From Phoenix dactylifera (taxonomy: Eukaryota; Streptophyta; Magnoliopsida; Arecales; Arecaceae), in contig NW_024067676.1 of the NCBI RefSeq assembly GCF_009389715.1, forward strand, positions 1,493,501-1,557,500: a stretch of 64,000 nt of DNA. Reading direction: 5' to 3'. The translations under genes were made by a program, and so were the position numbers. Positions 39,138 to 50,800 of the stretch are shown here, in pieces; positions within the stretch are counted from its first letter, which is position 1; each line of letters starts with the position of its first letter. The notes below the pieces were generated by a model. It had not been told where the DNA came from and searched no databases. It was given only the letters and a program-made list of their open reading frames with translations.

Positions 39138-40690
39138 AAAATTGACCCCTATTAATAATGAAGAATATATGAGGGTTGCTTAAAGACTAGAAGCATCATT
39201 GTACTTCAGGACTTTGTCTTTTTTTTTGGGTGCAAAGAACTTTGTCATTACTAGAGAAGTAATGCTTTGAGTCATCTTCCCTGAGGGGAACTTGTTCATA
39301 CTTTTTTTTTCTTGGTCTTTGCTCCACTTTTCCTTAAAAAAAAAAAAATCTTGGGAAAATTATTTAGATTAAGTTATCATCACAAGCAGGTTGGATTGCT
39401 GACTCCATTTTATTGGCCCACTGATCAAAATTTGTGAACCAATAATAGTGAAGGTCATAATGTGGAATATGCAAATGAACCCCAAAGTTGGGTTGGGACT
39501 AACTCAAAACATGAGCTAAAACCAATTTTTTGGTACTCAATGATCTTTGGACTTCATCGCAGCACGCTTACTAGCAATAGGTTAACTTCAAATAAGTCAT
39601 TTCAATTGGTCAGCTCTACCATGCAGGGCCGGCCTAACTCTTAGACGACTAAGGTGGTCTTCTAAGGCCCCGGCCCAAAGAAGGCTAGCCTCAAAGACAA
39701 AACAAAAAGAAAAAAATGTCTCCTTAGTTAGTTCGCTTTAGGCCGGCCCATTGCAGTTTCGGCTTCAAAGACAAAATGGAAAGAAAAAAAAGCTCATCTT
39801 AGTTAGTTCACCTTAAGCTTCCAAATGCATTGAGCCGCTCTCCCCTACTATGATATATTTTGAGTTGACGTTTAGGTTCAATTCATCCAAATCCAACTCT
39901 CTATGGGTCCGCCCTCTCCTTTGAAACATTAAAATTGTTTTTCTCTCATCATGTCCCTAATTATCTTCTCACATTACAAGTCACAAATGACACATGGCCT
40001 ATCTGTAGAGTTAGTGCATGGGTTGACTGGATCCAGTTTGATTGGACGAATACGCATACAACTTGCATCAAACTTGGTTGCAAAATATCAATCAGCTCTT
40101 TTTAAATATTTTTTAAGAGAAAAAAAAATCTTAATATGATTTCAGGTTGATTCTACTAAAAAAAAGAAAAATCAAGTTGATTCAGGTTTAGGTTGAAAAT
40201 CTAAAAACATGACAAAGCTCGAAATCAATTGGACTTTAACATGATCCGAAACTTAGGTCAAACTAAAACTCCATATCCTAGTGTAGACTCGCAAATAAAA
40301 TTCAATAAAAACATAACTTATGCTAACCAGCTTGGTGAACTTGAGTGGTGATTCTCTTGAAATTGAAGAGGTCCAGTTTTCTGATCACGGCGGTCCAGAT
40401 ATTTCATTGATTAAATAGACCAAAAATATGGTATAACGCGACACTACATTGGGCTCATCCAATCATGCCTGCTGGGAGAATGCATCTCTACGGTTCAAAC
40501 TAGACAGTAAGAAAAATTGTATCCATGCGATGTACACCATATGATCATGCATATTGCCGATCACAACCGCTCATTCATACAGGCCTATTCATCAAATGCT
40601 CATCGCTGCTAATCATTTTAGAAATGAGAGGTTGTGACCACGTGGTGTATGTTGTGTATGATATAATTTCTTCGAGGACAATCCAAACTC
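39138..40690. other. intergenic repeats, no gene
   Basis: The stretch 39690-39830 has an imperfect 76-bp direct duplication ('tcaaagacaaaa...cttagttagttc'). A 'ggccggcc' palindrome recurs at 39628 and 39753. The remainder is AT-rich with no recognised gene. Confidence 0.45.
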
Positions 40691-40691
40691 A

Positions 40692-41185
40692 CTTTTTTTT
40701 TTTGGGTACAGTAGTAACTCACACCATACGCGCATGAGTATACCCATAAAAGTCAAAAAAAAAAAAAGTCGTCTGAGGGGAGAGGGAAACTCTCCTAGCA
40801 GAACTCTTCTACATGATGTGCAGCAAAGGAGGCAACCCAGTCAGCAGCACTGTTTGCCTTCCGATAGATATGAGTGATCTGAAAAACTATAAGCCCTCCC
40901 ACAAGCTCACATATGTCCCATAGTAATGGGTGGCTATCAAGACAGTTGTGCCTATCAACGCTCTTCTGAATCCAATCGATCACTATGGCTACGTCGCCTT
41001 CAAGATGGATACAATCCACCTCCAAAATTAATCTGGCATAAATAATGCTTTTCCATGCCGCTCTCAACTCTACATCATTGATTGGCTCATCAAAGATATA
41101 CCGTCCGACAATAATAAATTTGAATTCATGATCTCTGATCACATAACCCACCCCTCCTCTATCTCAGTATCAGTAATGCTGCGAC
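40692..41185 (-). mobile_element. 5'-truncated LINE with RNase H domain
   Basis: Poly-T at 40692-40703 is the tail. The minus frame of 118 codons (41151-40795) reads GYVIRDHEFKF, then VELRAAWKSIIYARLIL, LEGDVAIVIDWIQ, LLWDICEL, and ITHIYRKANSAADWVASF. This is the most complete RNase H copy in the window, lacking only the first strand with its catalytic Asp. The flanks are similar (ccaaactcactt near 40684 and cccgaactcactt near 41191), which suggests an aged target-site duplication. Confidence 0.87.
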
Positions 41186-41452
41186 CAACCCGAACTCACT
41201 TGCACTCGGGCATTCGGTCAAACATTTGAGAAGCATGTAGGAGTCGGGTTATCGGGTGCATTTTCAGGTTCATGAGCTCATCCTCTCTAGATGGACCGTT
41301 AACAGCGACCCGAATCCGATAGTTGTAAAGAGCGCAGAAGCGTGGGTTAAAAACTACCGCCTTGTTTCCGTTCTCTACGACGGGAGCCTCGTCGCTGGAT
41401 CGAAGTTTTCGGTGAAAGAAGAGCGAGAGAAGCCCGATCGATCCCAGGAAAG

Positions 41453-44400
41453 ATGGTTAGTTATCTTCAGCCGATCTCAAAATATAGTCTTAATCGACTA
41501 ATCGAGCCATGTGTGTGCTTCTCGGTGAATTTCTGCCCTGATTTGAGATTTAGGGTTCGTGCACTTGTTTTGATGGATTTTACCGCGTATTTAAATCCTT
41601 TTAGATCTGAATGGAATGATCTCAACGGATCAGCAGATCTGAGCTGATTCTTGTGATTACGTGAACGTTTATGTGGTCAGTATTCTGCTTGCTTTCTCCT
41701 CTCGAGAAATGTAAGTTATGGGCATCATATTGCGATCTTTAGATTATTGAGTTCACATTTAATTCTGTTTACCTTTCTTCTGATTTAGTATTTCAAAACC
41801 ATATTTTGAAGTTTTTAGTTTTTTTTCTGATGGGTCTTCCTTTTAGATCTTGGAATGTATTGTGATGATTTGTTGTAATGATTAAAGATTCTGCTGAAGA
41901 ATTTTATAGGTTGTTATTTAATCCGAGTGCTATGCAGCCTTTTGTATATACGTGAATAAGAATTTTTACTGCTACATGATGAATTCTTTTTTTCCCCATC
42001 CCTAGCCATATTTATAGTTCTCTCTGTCTATTTTTTTCAGAGCGGTAAAGATAGAACTTTACAAAGGTATAATGGTAGATATTGTGGGTTATTAGGGGCA
42101 CCAAAGAGGACGAGAATGCCGGAGTAGATTTGTGGGAAGTCTAGGAGAAATGAGGAAGTCGGAGGAAGTTCGGTGGTTGCATTAAGTGGGACTAGAAGAT
42201 AAGGTGATAGAAAAATCAGGTTGGTAAGATGATGCAGGTCAATATAGCTATCATCATTCAAGTTTTTTCCAATCAAATATGCAGTAGGATATAGAGACAA
42301 GCTCCATTCAGGAAGGCTCCATGGAGCAATTGTATGAATTACATAATTAAGGTATCAACCCTTTATCTACCCTCTAGTTATTGGTTGATTCTGCATTTAT
42401 ATGGTTATGTGTCATGGAAGATGAATAAAATGTGTAAGGAAAGAAGAGAGCCATCATTTATAGGAATTCTTTAACTACAGAGGTAACTTTCAGTAACAAT
42501 GCCTTCATCCCAAACACCAATTCTGCTCCACTACTTTCCTTCTTGCTGGGAGATACTTGCAGTATTCTTCTTATATATGTGCCCGATTTGATCATATGTG
42601 TGTGTGAGAGAGAGACAGTGGTTTTACTTCTTATCATTAAGCATGCTTTCTTAGATTTTCTACTTGCTTGGAGACCTTGGCAGCTATTCTTAATTTCTTA
42701 TATTGCATGTCTAATAACTTTTTTCTTTTACTTTTTCCAGATCCATTTTGTAATTTTACTTAGCCGACAAGGAAAGGTTAGATTGACAAAATGGTACTCG
42801 CCATATTCACAAAAGGAAAGAACCAAGGTATGTTGTTCTATAAAATTTTGTAATCCATCATGTTTGATATATTGCTAATTTCTATTTTCCCTAACATATT
42901 AACTTATTTTGTTGTTGCTTTCTCGGTTTCAAAAGCTTGTCTTATGTGAACTTTACCATTTAACTCATGGCTTCAAAAAATGGAACTGTTTTCCTTCTGT
43001 AATATTGGCGGTAATCAGCTTGCCTTGTGGCTCTGTGTCCTTTGTTATCCTCTCTATGGTTCTGTATCATTTACATGTACCTAGTTTTAAATTTCAATTA
43101 ACGCTTTTGTTTGTTGGTCACTTGTTTCAAGAAATGCAATTTACAGCTAGTTGAATGGATATTGAAGTTTGTTTTCTACTAACGTGTTTCATATCCAGAT
43201 GTTTTGACCGATGGGATTGTAATGGAAGAAAAAAGGCTATTTTTTCATCAGATTGGGGTCATCACTTCTATCATGTTCCATGTAGTCTAGGAAATGTAGG
43301 CCAACCTAATATGATAAATAAATAATTTTTGTGTTTGGCTGTACTTCATCAATTCAAGATATCAGGTGTCTATGACTGATGCCATGGGGCTTCTTGTTTC
43401 TGTCTTGACCAAACCATAAAACTGACACAAAATTGATGGGCTATGACTTGTTTTATGTTCTCTAGTAGATGTTACATTTTTCCTGGTAGTCATCTGTTCC
43501 TTTTATTTAATCAGGTACATTTATGTTAACCTTACCATTTGCATTTGTTGCTTCAAAGTTGATATTGAGGTTTTTCTATTTGGGATGCTAATTTATCTGT
43601 TATGCAAAGAGGGTATATCTACAATTCTGAAGAGTCAGTAGTATAGATGAAGGATGTTTTGTTGATATCCTGTATCTCTTTCAAGTGTTTATAATATTAT
43701 TCAATCCATGTGCATCCTAAATGCTTTCATTGTCTCACAAAGGTCATTCGAGAGCTTAGCGGATTGATTCTCACACGAGGCCCAAAGCTCTGCAATTTTG
43801 TTGAGTGGAAGGGATACAAGGTTGTATATAGAAGGTAATGTTATGCTGCAGAAATTAATATGAACATGCCACTTTCAAGTGCTGGTTTTTGTGCTGCTTG
43901 TTAGGGCTACCAAATAATGCTCTTGTTTCATCTTCAGATATGCCAGCCTCTACTTCTGCATGTGCATTGATGCTGATGACAATGAACTGGAAATTCTTGA
44001 AATTATTCATCATTTTGTTGAGATATTGGATCGATACTTTGGCAGTGTGAGTCCACTGTCTTGTAATTATATACTCTTGATTTGTAAACACATTCCTCTA
44101 TAAAGGTATCATTTTTCTTTACATTTTTCAGGTTTGTGAGCTCGACTTGATCTTCAATTTTCACAAGGTATTGCCATTTATCGCCATTGTATTGGATCAA
44201 TTTTTCATCTTTGTTTCCTGCTCTAACATCCCTGTCACTTGCCTTCAAACGAGCAGGCATACTATATATTGGATGAGATTCTGATTGCTGGTGAATTTCA
44301 AGAGCCAAGCAAGAAGACTGTTGCACGGCTCATAGCAGCACAGGTTTGATTAATTACAATTGTTCTGCTCTTAAATCTCCTTGATGCCAATTGATGTTTT

Positions 44401-44816
44401 AGCCTGCCATCCAGGGACATTTCAACTGTATTTCTTCTTGACTGTTAATGACAGAGGGCAATTCACTTTCATCAGATAGCAGTTAATGGTCATATAATTG
44501 TTAGAAGAAAAAAATAGGTGGAAAAAAAGTAAAATTAAGAAGAAAACATGTGTGTGGATAATATTCCCGAAGTTGTTTAGGAAAAGAATTACTGATTTTG
44601 TTTATTTACTTCTCTATTATTGTCAGTTTGATCATCTAGCTTTCTACTAATAACCACCAAGGAGAGGAATAAGAAGACTGTTGCCCTCATAAAGTTCCTT
44701 TATAGGAAAAAATGCTGTTTTAATGATTTGAATTTGGTCTTCAGGATTCTTTGGTGGAAACGGCTCAAGAGCAGGCTAGTTCTATTAGCAACATGATTGG
44801 GCAGGCTACCAAGTAG
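41453..44816 (+). CDS. AP1S: AP-1 clathrin adaptor complex sigma (small) subunit
   Basis: This is the sigma subunit of the AP-1 adaptor, which sorts cargo into clathrin-coated vesicles at the trans-Golgi network. Exons are 41453-41455, 42741-42827, 43743-43834, 43938-44046, 44132-44167, 44257-44343 and 44745-44816, all GT-AG with matching phase. The product is 161 residues, the usual sigma-1 length. It reads (M)[20 protein letters not shown], then [60 protein letters not shown] and [20 protein letters not shown]. These are the conserved longin-like fold blocks of sigma-1. Only the ATG lies in the first coding exon; the 1.3-kb first intron begins right after it. FNFHKAYYILDE and TVARLIAAQ are intact, so the gene looks functional. 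The sequence fits AP-1 better than AP-2 or AP-3 sigma, from memory of the families. Confidence 0.96.
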
Positions 44817-45985
44817 AAAATTCCATTATTCTGTATTATTCTGTGATGTGTTTGTTCTTAACCTCATTTTTGTGGGCCACATTTGTGTTGCAGTAAATGT
44901 ATAATACCTTGTGCTAAGACAATCTTATGGTTTGTTTGAACTGAGAACCTAAGATTCCAATTATATTTTACTCCTCTAATCGGGATTTTTAGCTTAGGTG
45001 GATAAGCCTATATGCAAGGATTCAACTTTTATAAGGTGAAGCTTTCTGTTATCTTGTCAGCTGCACTGTGCCTCATTAGTGGTCGTGTAATGGCTCCAGT
45101 TTTGTCCTGAGTAAATTGGTTTTGCCAGATCTAGCAACTCTGCGACTTAACTCAGGCTAGTGAAAGAAATATATTCGAAAATGCCAGGTATCTGCTGCAG
45201 GTGGCACGCCACTGGCTACTTCAGAAGTTAGACTAATAGCAGACATTAAGCAGCCTGATTGATTGTCTTTGTAGCTATTGATAGAATTATGGCCATTATA
45301 AGCTCTTTGCTGTTTGGATTGCAGGATGTTATAATGCATTTACAATTTTCAAGGTAAAAGACTGAAAAACAGTTGCAGGACTTTAATTCGAGATATTTTG
45401 CAGCAAGGTGTCTTCATTGCCTTCATTTTCACCATGAGAGAGGAAGCGCTTGCAGAACAAAGTTCATGAGATGGAGAACTAATGCCTCAAAAAAGTTGCA
45501 ATCATCTTAGAAGAAAAACAAAGATAAGGTATTACCTTTAAATGAGTGGGGGAAAAAAATATATCTTGCAAATAATTGGATAAGCATTCTTACCAGCCAT
45601 GTTACAATTTATGTTGCTTTTCTTGATTGATGTTGAACAAGTCCTCAGACATCTGAGCTTTATTGTAGCTGTCCAGGCTTCTTGAGTCTTCTCAACCGCT
45701 TTCTTGCCCTAGAACCTAGACATACATACGGCAAATCTATCAAAACTGTTATTTTGTATCAGGCCTTTTATAGGGTTTGTACATCACTTTAAGCCAATCA
45801 TCATGGATCATCGGTTGTTTTCTTTATTTCTTTTTATTTCTTTTTCACATCGGTATGGTTTCGCAACCATTTTCATCTTTTTCAAGCTTGCCAAACAATA
45901 ATTCCATCATTCTTTTCTACGTAAGCATATAGTGATTATTTATCATAGTTCGTTATAAGTTGAATCTTACCATATAAATCTCTTG
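44817..45985. other. 3' flank of AP1S and intergenic DNA
   Basis: The first 200 bases or so are probably AP1S 3' untranslated region. No other gene was seen. The last bases (45983-45985, TTG) look like the target copy of the MITE that follows. Confidence 0.45.
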
Positions 45986-46453
45986 GAGCTCGTTTGGTTC
46001 GCAGAAAAAGAAGGGGGGAAAGTGTGGTCAACGAAAAAGTAATGAGATGCCTCTTGTTTGGTTGGAATTTTCAAAAGAAAGAGGTGGAAAAGTTGTATTC
46101 TTATGGGAATATGATTTTCACGTTTCATAAGAAAGTCTTTTCCATAAAAAAACATGGGAAAGTTACTTTTTCGTGAGCTGAAATTTACTTCTTTTTTATT
46201 TTTTTCCAAAAAAGCCCTTCAGCATTAAAAAGGCATTAAAGATCTAATTTTTATTAAGGGTATAATAGGAATTATACATAACTTTTTCAGGAAAGTGGAT
46301 GGTCAACCAAACATAAGCACTAAATCTGTCACGTTTTCATTGTCAATCAAACATGCCAAAAGTATTTTTTTCAGGCATCCTTTTTCTAAGAATCTGCTTT
46401 CCATGAATTATATTTTTAGGAGAGAAAATGCGTCCTGCAAACCAAACAAGCCC
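45986..46453 (-). mobile_element. Tourist-like MITE, second copy
   Basis: This 468-bp element relates to the one at 10851-11331 but is inverted and more diverged. Its ends are GAGCTCGTTTGGTTCGCAG and the complement of GGGCTTGTTTGGTTTGCAG. It shares 'gtggatggtcaaccaaacataag' and 'attaagggtataataggaatta' with the other copy. TTG flanks both ends. Confidence 0.8.
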
Positions 46454-47885
46454 TTGGAGTTTTATGGATACTGGCATATTCAATACCTATAGCATCCTAC
46501 CCTGAGCTAGAATCCAAAACTTGCAGCATAAACATATGCATGATTCTACCAGGGGGATGGAACTGGTGGCATCTGCAATGATAGAAAGCAATGTATTTTC
46601 TGCAGCTTCTTTTGGCACCACACTTGTACCATTTCCGTCACAGTAGTGGCTTCTTCTTCCCGAGCCTGAAGGTCTTCATCGTGCCTGTGGAGAGCATGAG
46701 AAGACTAAAGATGGCAGAGGAACTCCAAGAGATGGACATCTTCTCTTCGAAGCGAAGTATGGTGAAGCCTTAATAATTGCAAATATAATTCAAATACCTA
46801 CCTCTCGTGGGCTGTGGATTCCATTTCTGCCATGTTATGTTCTGAAAACACAAAGGAACGCTTTGACTCTCTCAAAATTTCATCAAAAAGTAAGCCAGGG
46901 CATATCTACTTTAATGGCTAACAGATGACACTCAGCTGCGGTTTTTTATGAGTGAAGCAAAAAAATGAGCTACGGCAAAACATTTTTTCTGGTCCATCTT
47001 CACCATTGTGGGGATGTTTTTATAATTTCAATTTTATTTCATATGTACTGAAATATAACAATCAACCTGTGAATACAAGATATGCGTTGATTACTAGTAA
47101 CCATAGATCCCGAGTAATTGAAGTTGCATGGAGCCAAAACAGCAATATGAGTTATAGTTGAATGTTGTTGTATTTAAGTGTCCTCTACGGTCCCCGAATG
47201 CTTGGAATGAACCTATGATTGGTTTTGCTCGTGTAATTGTCTTTTGAGCTGGGAGTAAGAACAAAAACCAGACAGCGAGAAAAGCACAATTTATCTCAAA
47301 ACCCCAGTTCTAGATACATTCATCGTTTACTTGGTCTGTCTCTTTTGCTTCAACAATCTATGCCCTTGATCCATATCATTGGAACATGAGTTCACTTAGT
47401 TGAACATATGGCTCCTGTACCTGGTTTTCATTCAAGTCAAAATTTAGAGCTTATAGCAATTATCCCCGGCAACTTTAATTATATGTTATACACTCAAAAA
47501 CAACATTTCCTTGGACTTTATTTGGTAGCAGTTCGAGATAAATCTCCTACGAAAATTTTCACTCATCTGATACGAGCAAGATAGGAACAAAGAAATTATG
47601 GAGACGACTTTAGTTAATTATCATACATCAAAAACAACATTCTCTTGTACTTAGTTTGGCAGCAATTCAGGATAGTCTCTTACAAAATTTTTCACTCATC
47701 TGATATTTGATATCTAGTACCTTAATGAGCAAGATAGAAGCAAACAAAGTATGGAGTCATAGAAGCTACACGTAAATGTCTCTGAAAATTATCAAGAGCC
47801 ACCAATGTCAAATTTGGTAACTCATGATATCTGTTTAATTGGTATATTCCAGTATCACCAGGTAGGAGAGACTCAATCTTCTTTC
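46454..47885. other. intergenic, with one imperfect duplication
   Basis: An imperfect direct duplication with a period near 134 bp begins at 47494 and 47628 ('tcaaaaacaacatt.cttg.actt', then 'ttcactcatctgata'). No gene was recognised. The right end should contain the APUM24 3' untranslated region. Confidence 0.45.
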
Positions 47886-50800
47886 TCAACTAGCTTTATT
47901 CTCGGGGACTTTAAGGACATCGCGATCTATCAATGGCTGCATCTCAGATTTCACCATATCTTTCACCTTGGTATCAGATGACTCTAAGAATGCAGTGACC
48001 ACCTTACAACTGCAGAAGCCACCAAATGAAAATTGAGTGCTGCCAATGATCTGTGGATACAAGCATATAATCAAAATTAGCAAGTCGAAATTGACGAAAC
48101 ATCATACCTGTGACCTTGAGCCCACATCTCACACTTTCCTTCCAATGCTATTTTCCATAGTGTGACAGCAAAGGTGGAGCAATCCAGGATAAGTTTTCTG
48201 ATTGTCCTGCTGGAGTGAAAGTTCTCAAAAACATGCTCCTCTTCAGCTTCATTCATCTTGGGAAGAGCAGCCAAAGAAGCTATTGCTTTATGTAATGCGG
48301 CCAACCTATCAGCCAGAGGTTGCAAGACTCCATCAGTTCCACCAACAGCAACCTGCAAGCAAAAAAGTTCAACGTTGTTCAATAATTATAATTGATCATA
48401 ATAATGCTTAAAATTTCTAATGGGAAATGTAGGTGCAATTCCAAGACTATTCAAAATTGTCTCAGAAACAATCTGTCGCCTTGTCGGCCTGAACTGTAAA
48501 GCCACAAAACTCCAAGTCTTCTTCACAGTTACAACCACATAATTGCTTAAAAAAAAGAGTAAAATGGAATAACCTCATATATTACTTCCTTGCCGAAATT
48601 TGATCGGAGTAGCTCACCAGCATTCTCAATACAAGTTGCAATGAGACTCTGCAATACAATCACCAGAAATCACTAATTTAGCTATTGGTGACACATCCCA
48701 AAGCATGTCACTCAAAAACTGAATGCAGTAATTACTAAACTTTTTCCTTTTCTTTATTTCATTTTCTTCTTTGGAATGGTGGATCTCAGAGCCCAAAATC
48801 TTTAATATATAGCAGAAATGACCAGCATGGCTGCTGGATGTCTGCCACGTGTCTCACTTAAGGAGAGCGTAAGGCTAAGCATCTTCCTTAATTTCTAAAT
48901 ATACCCCTCTATTAGTAAACATGCACTCCATATTCACTCCCTAATAAATGATCATGGAAAAGAAAACATAATTAAAAAGGGAGCATATTTATCAATCTAT
49001 TCCAAACAAACATGATTGATGGAATCACAGCCATCCATCAAATGCTCCTGCCTGTTGAATAAATTAAATGCATCACACATGCACTCATTTTATTAATAAA
49101 ACTAAAGGTGGAGACAACCTAGAGTTGAGCTTTACCACCTGCATGGAAACCTGCTTCTAGCGTGCATCATTCAATATTTGATACCATTTTTTAAAAGAAA
49201 ATAATACCAAATCTGCAACCTTCTGAAATTCCTTTTTTGCATTATTCCCGGAACAACATGCCAACACTGAAGTCTGATTTCTTACACTTAATGCAACTTA
49301 ACCAATGACATCATCAACAATATTTGACCAGATTCATTTACTAGCCAAACACAGAAAGCAAAAATGTTGCACCATCCTGAGCAAAGAAAGACCCTATATT
49401 AAAGCTTGAGCACAGGCTATGTTACGTTCTTTCTTGATTTATCGTATTTCTTTTAAAAAATGGGCCACCTTAACATTTATGTTTTTTTCTTATCACTATT
49501 TTGATATTTATCTTTTTTTTTTCTTGATTTCTTTTTAAAAATGGGCCACCTTAAGGTCCTTGACCTTTGAGCACCAGTCTAGCACCTAGGTGCTAAGTGA
49601 CCTCCCAACTGCCCTCCTGCACCTAGGCTTTTGAAGCATTGCATCCTGATGAATTTCTGACAATCATCATCTTGCTCTTTGTTAGATTGTGAAACTGTTT
49701 AAGGCCAAAATCAAGAAGCAACCCAACCTTAAAGACTTTATCTTATTCAAGGAACCAACCACTTCTTACAGCTATTTAAAAGTTCTTACTCATTCAGCTT
49801 GATTGAAAGAGCCCACATAATAGCTTTAGGCTAACATGGAAGTGATCATCCCATATAAGCTGTAAGTTACCTTTTAAGGTTTTGGAAAATCTGATATTCT
49901 TTTGAAGACTTTATCTTTCGATGCTTCCACATCCATCCACAGCAAATCAGTATTTCTTGTTCTTCCTTTAGTGATCTCATAAAAAATCCTATGTTATTAT
50001 ATCCTTCTAGGTTGTCTCTGTTGAGTTTTTCCACGGAGAATCGAACCTTGGCAATCCACTTAGCAACTTTTATCTTCACCGTTTAAAGAGGATGGAGATA
50101 CACCATTTAACCAAAGATAGTGTTTTAAGTTTATCAAAGCTTTGAACATTCAGAAAGATGTTTCCCAACTGTTTCTCCATCTCTAAACACTTAATCTTTT
50201 GAATTAGGTTCCCTCTCAGCAATCCCAGATCTTCATCAAACTTTTCATCCGTTGACACAATAAGAAAAAACTCCACCATTCTCTCACTAAAAAGTCCTTA
50301 CAACGCAACCACATTAAAAAAAATGAAGGGGTGAAAAATCTACTCATTTAGTCCATCCATCTTCAATAACACAAGTGATTTACAAGTTCTAAAGGCATCA
50401 TTGTCATTTATCAGATATTTGTACACAAGATACAAGATTCTTTTCATTCTCCCTAATCCCATCAACAAACTCAAGGTCCAATATTTTAGTTTACTTCACT
50501 TTTGGGGGATAAGAACCTGATATATTGAAATCTTCTGCTAAGCACCATAAGTTATTAATCTCCCTGCCCCAAAAAAAAATCACATCCTAAAATTTTCTTG
50601 AAGCTCCACTATAAAAACAGAATAAATGTGTATACACAGGATTTTTCCCAAGTAAATCCTTGTCTCAGATTGGAAGATTTTCTTTTGCTAATAATATTAT
50701 CTACCAAATGCCATACATACCAAACAATTAGTGATGCCCCTAGAATATCTTATCCATCTTCGGGCCCCTAATTGATTTGAATTTTGAAGAATCTGATTTA

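Noticed and set aside
46591-46773. Short plus-strand ORF between the MITE and APUM24
   Set aside because: It is 60 codons with no domain or splice partner and is indistinguishable from chance.
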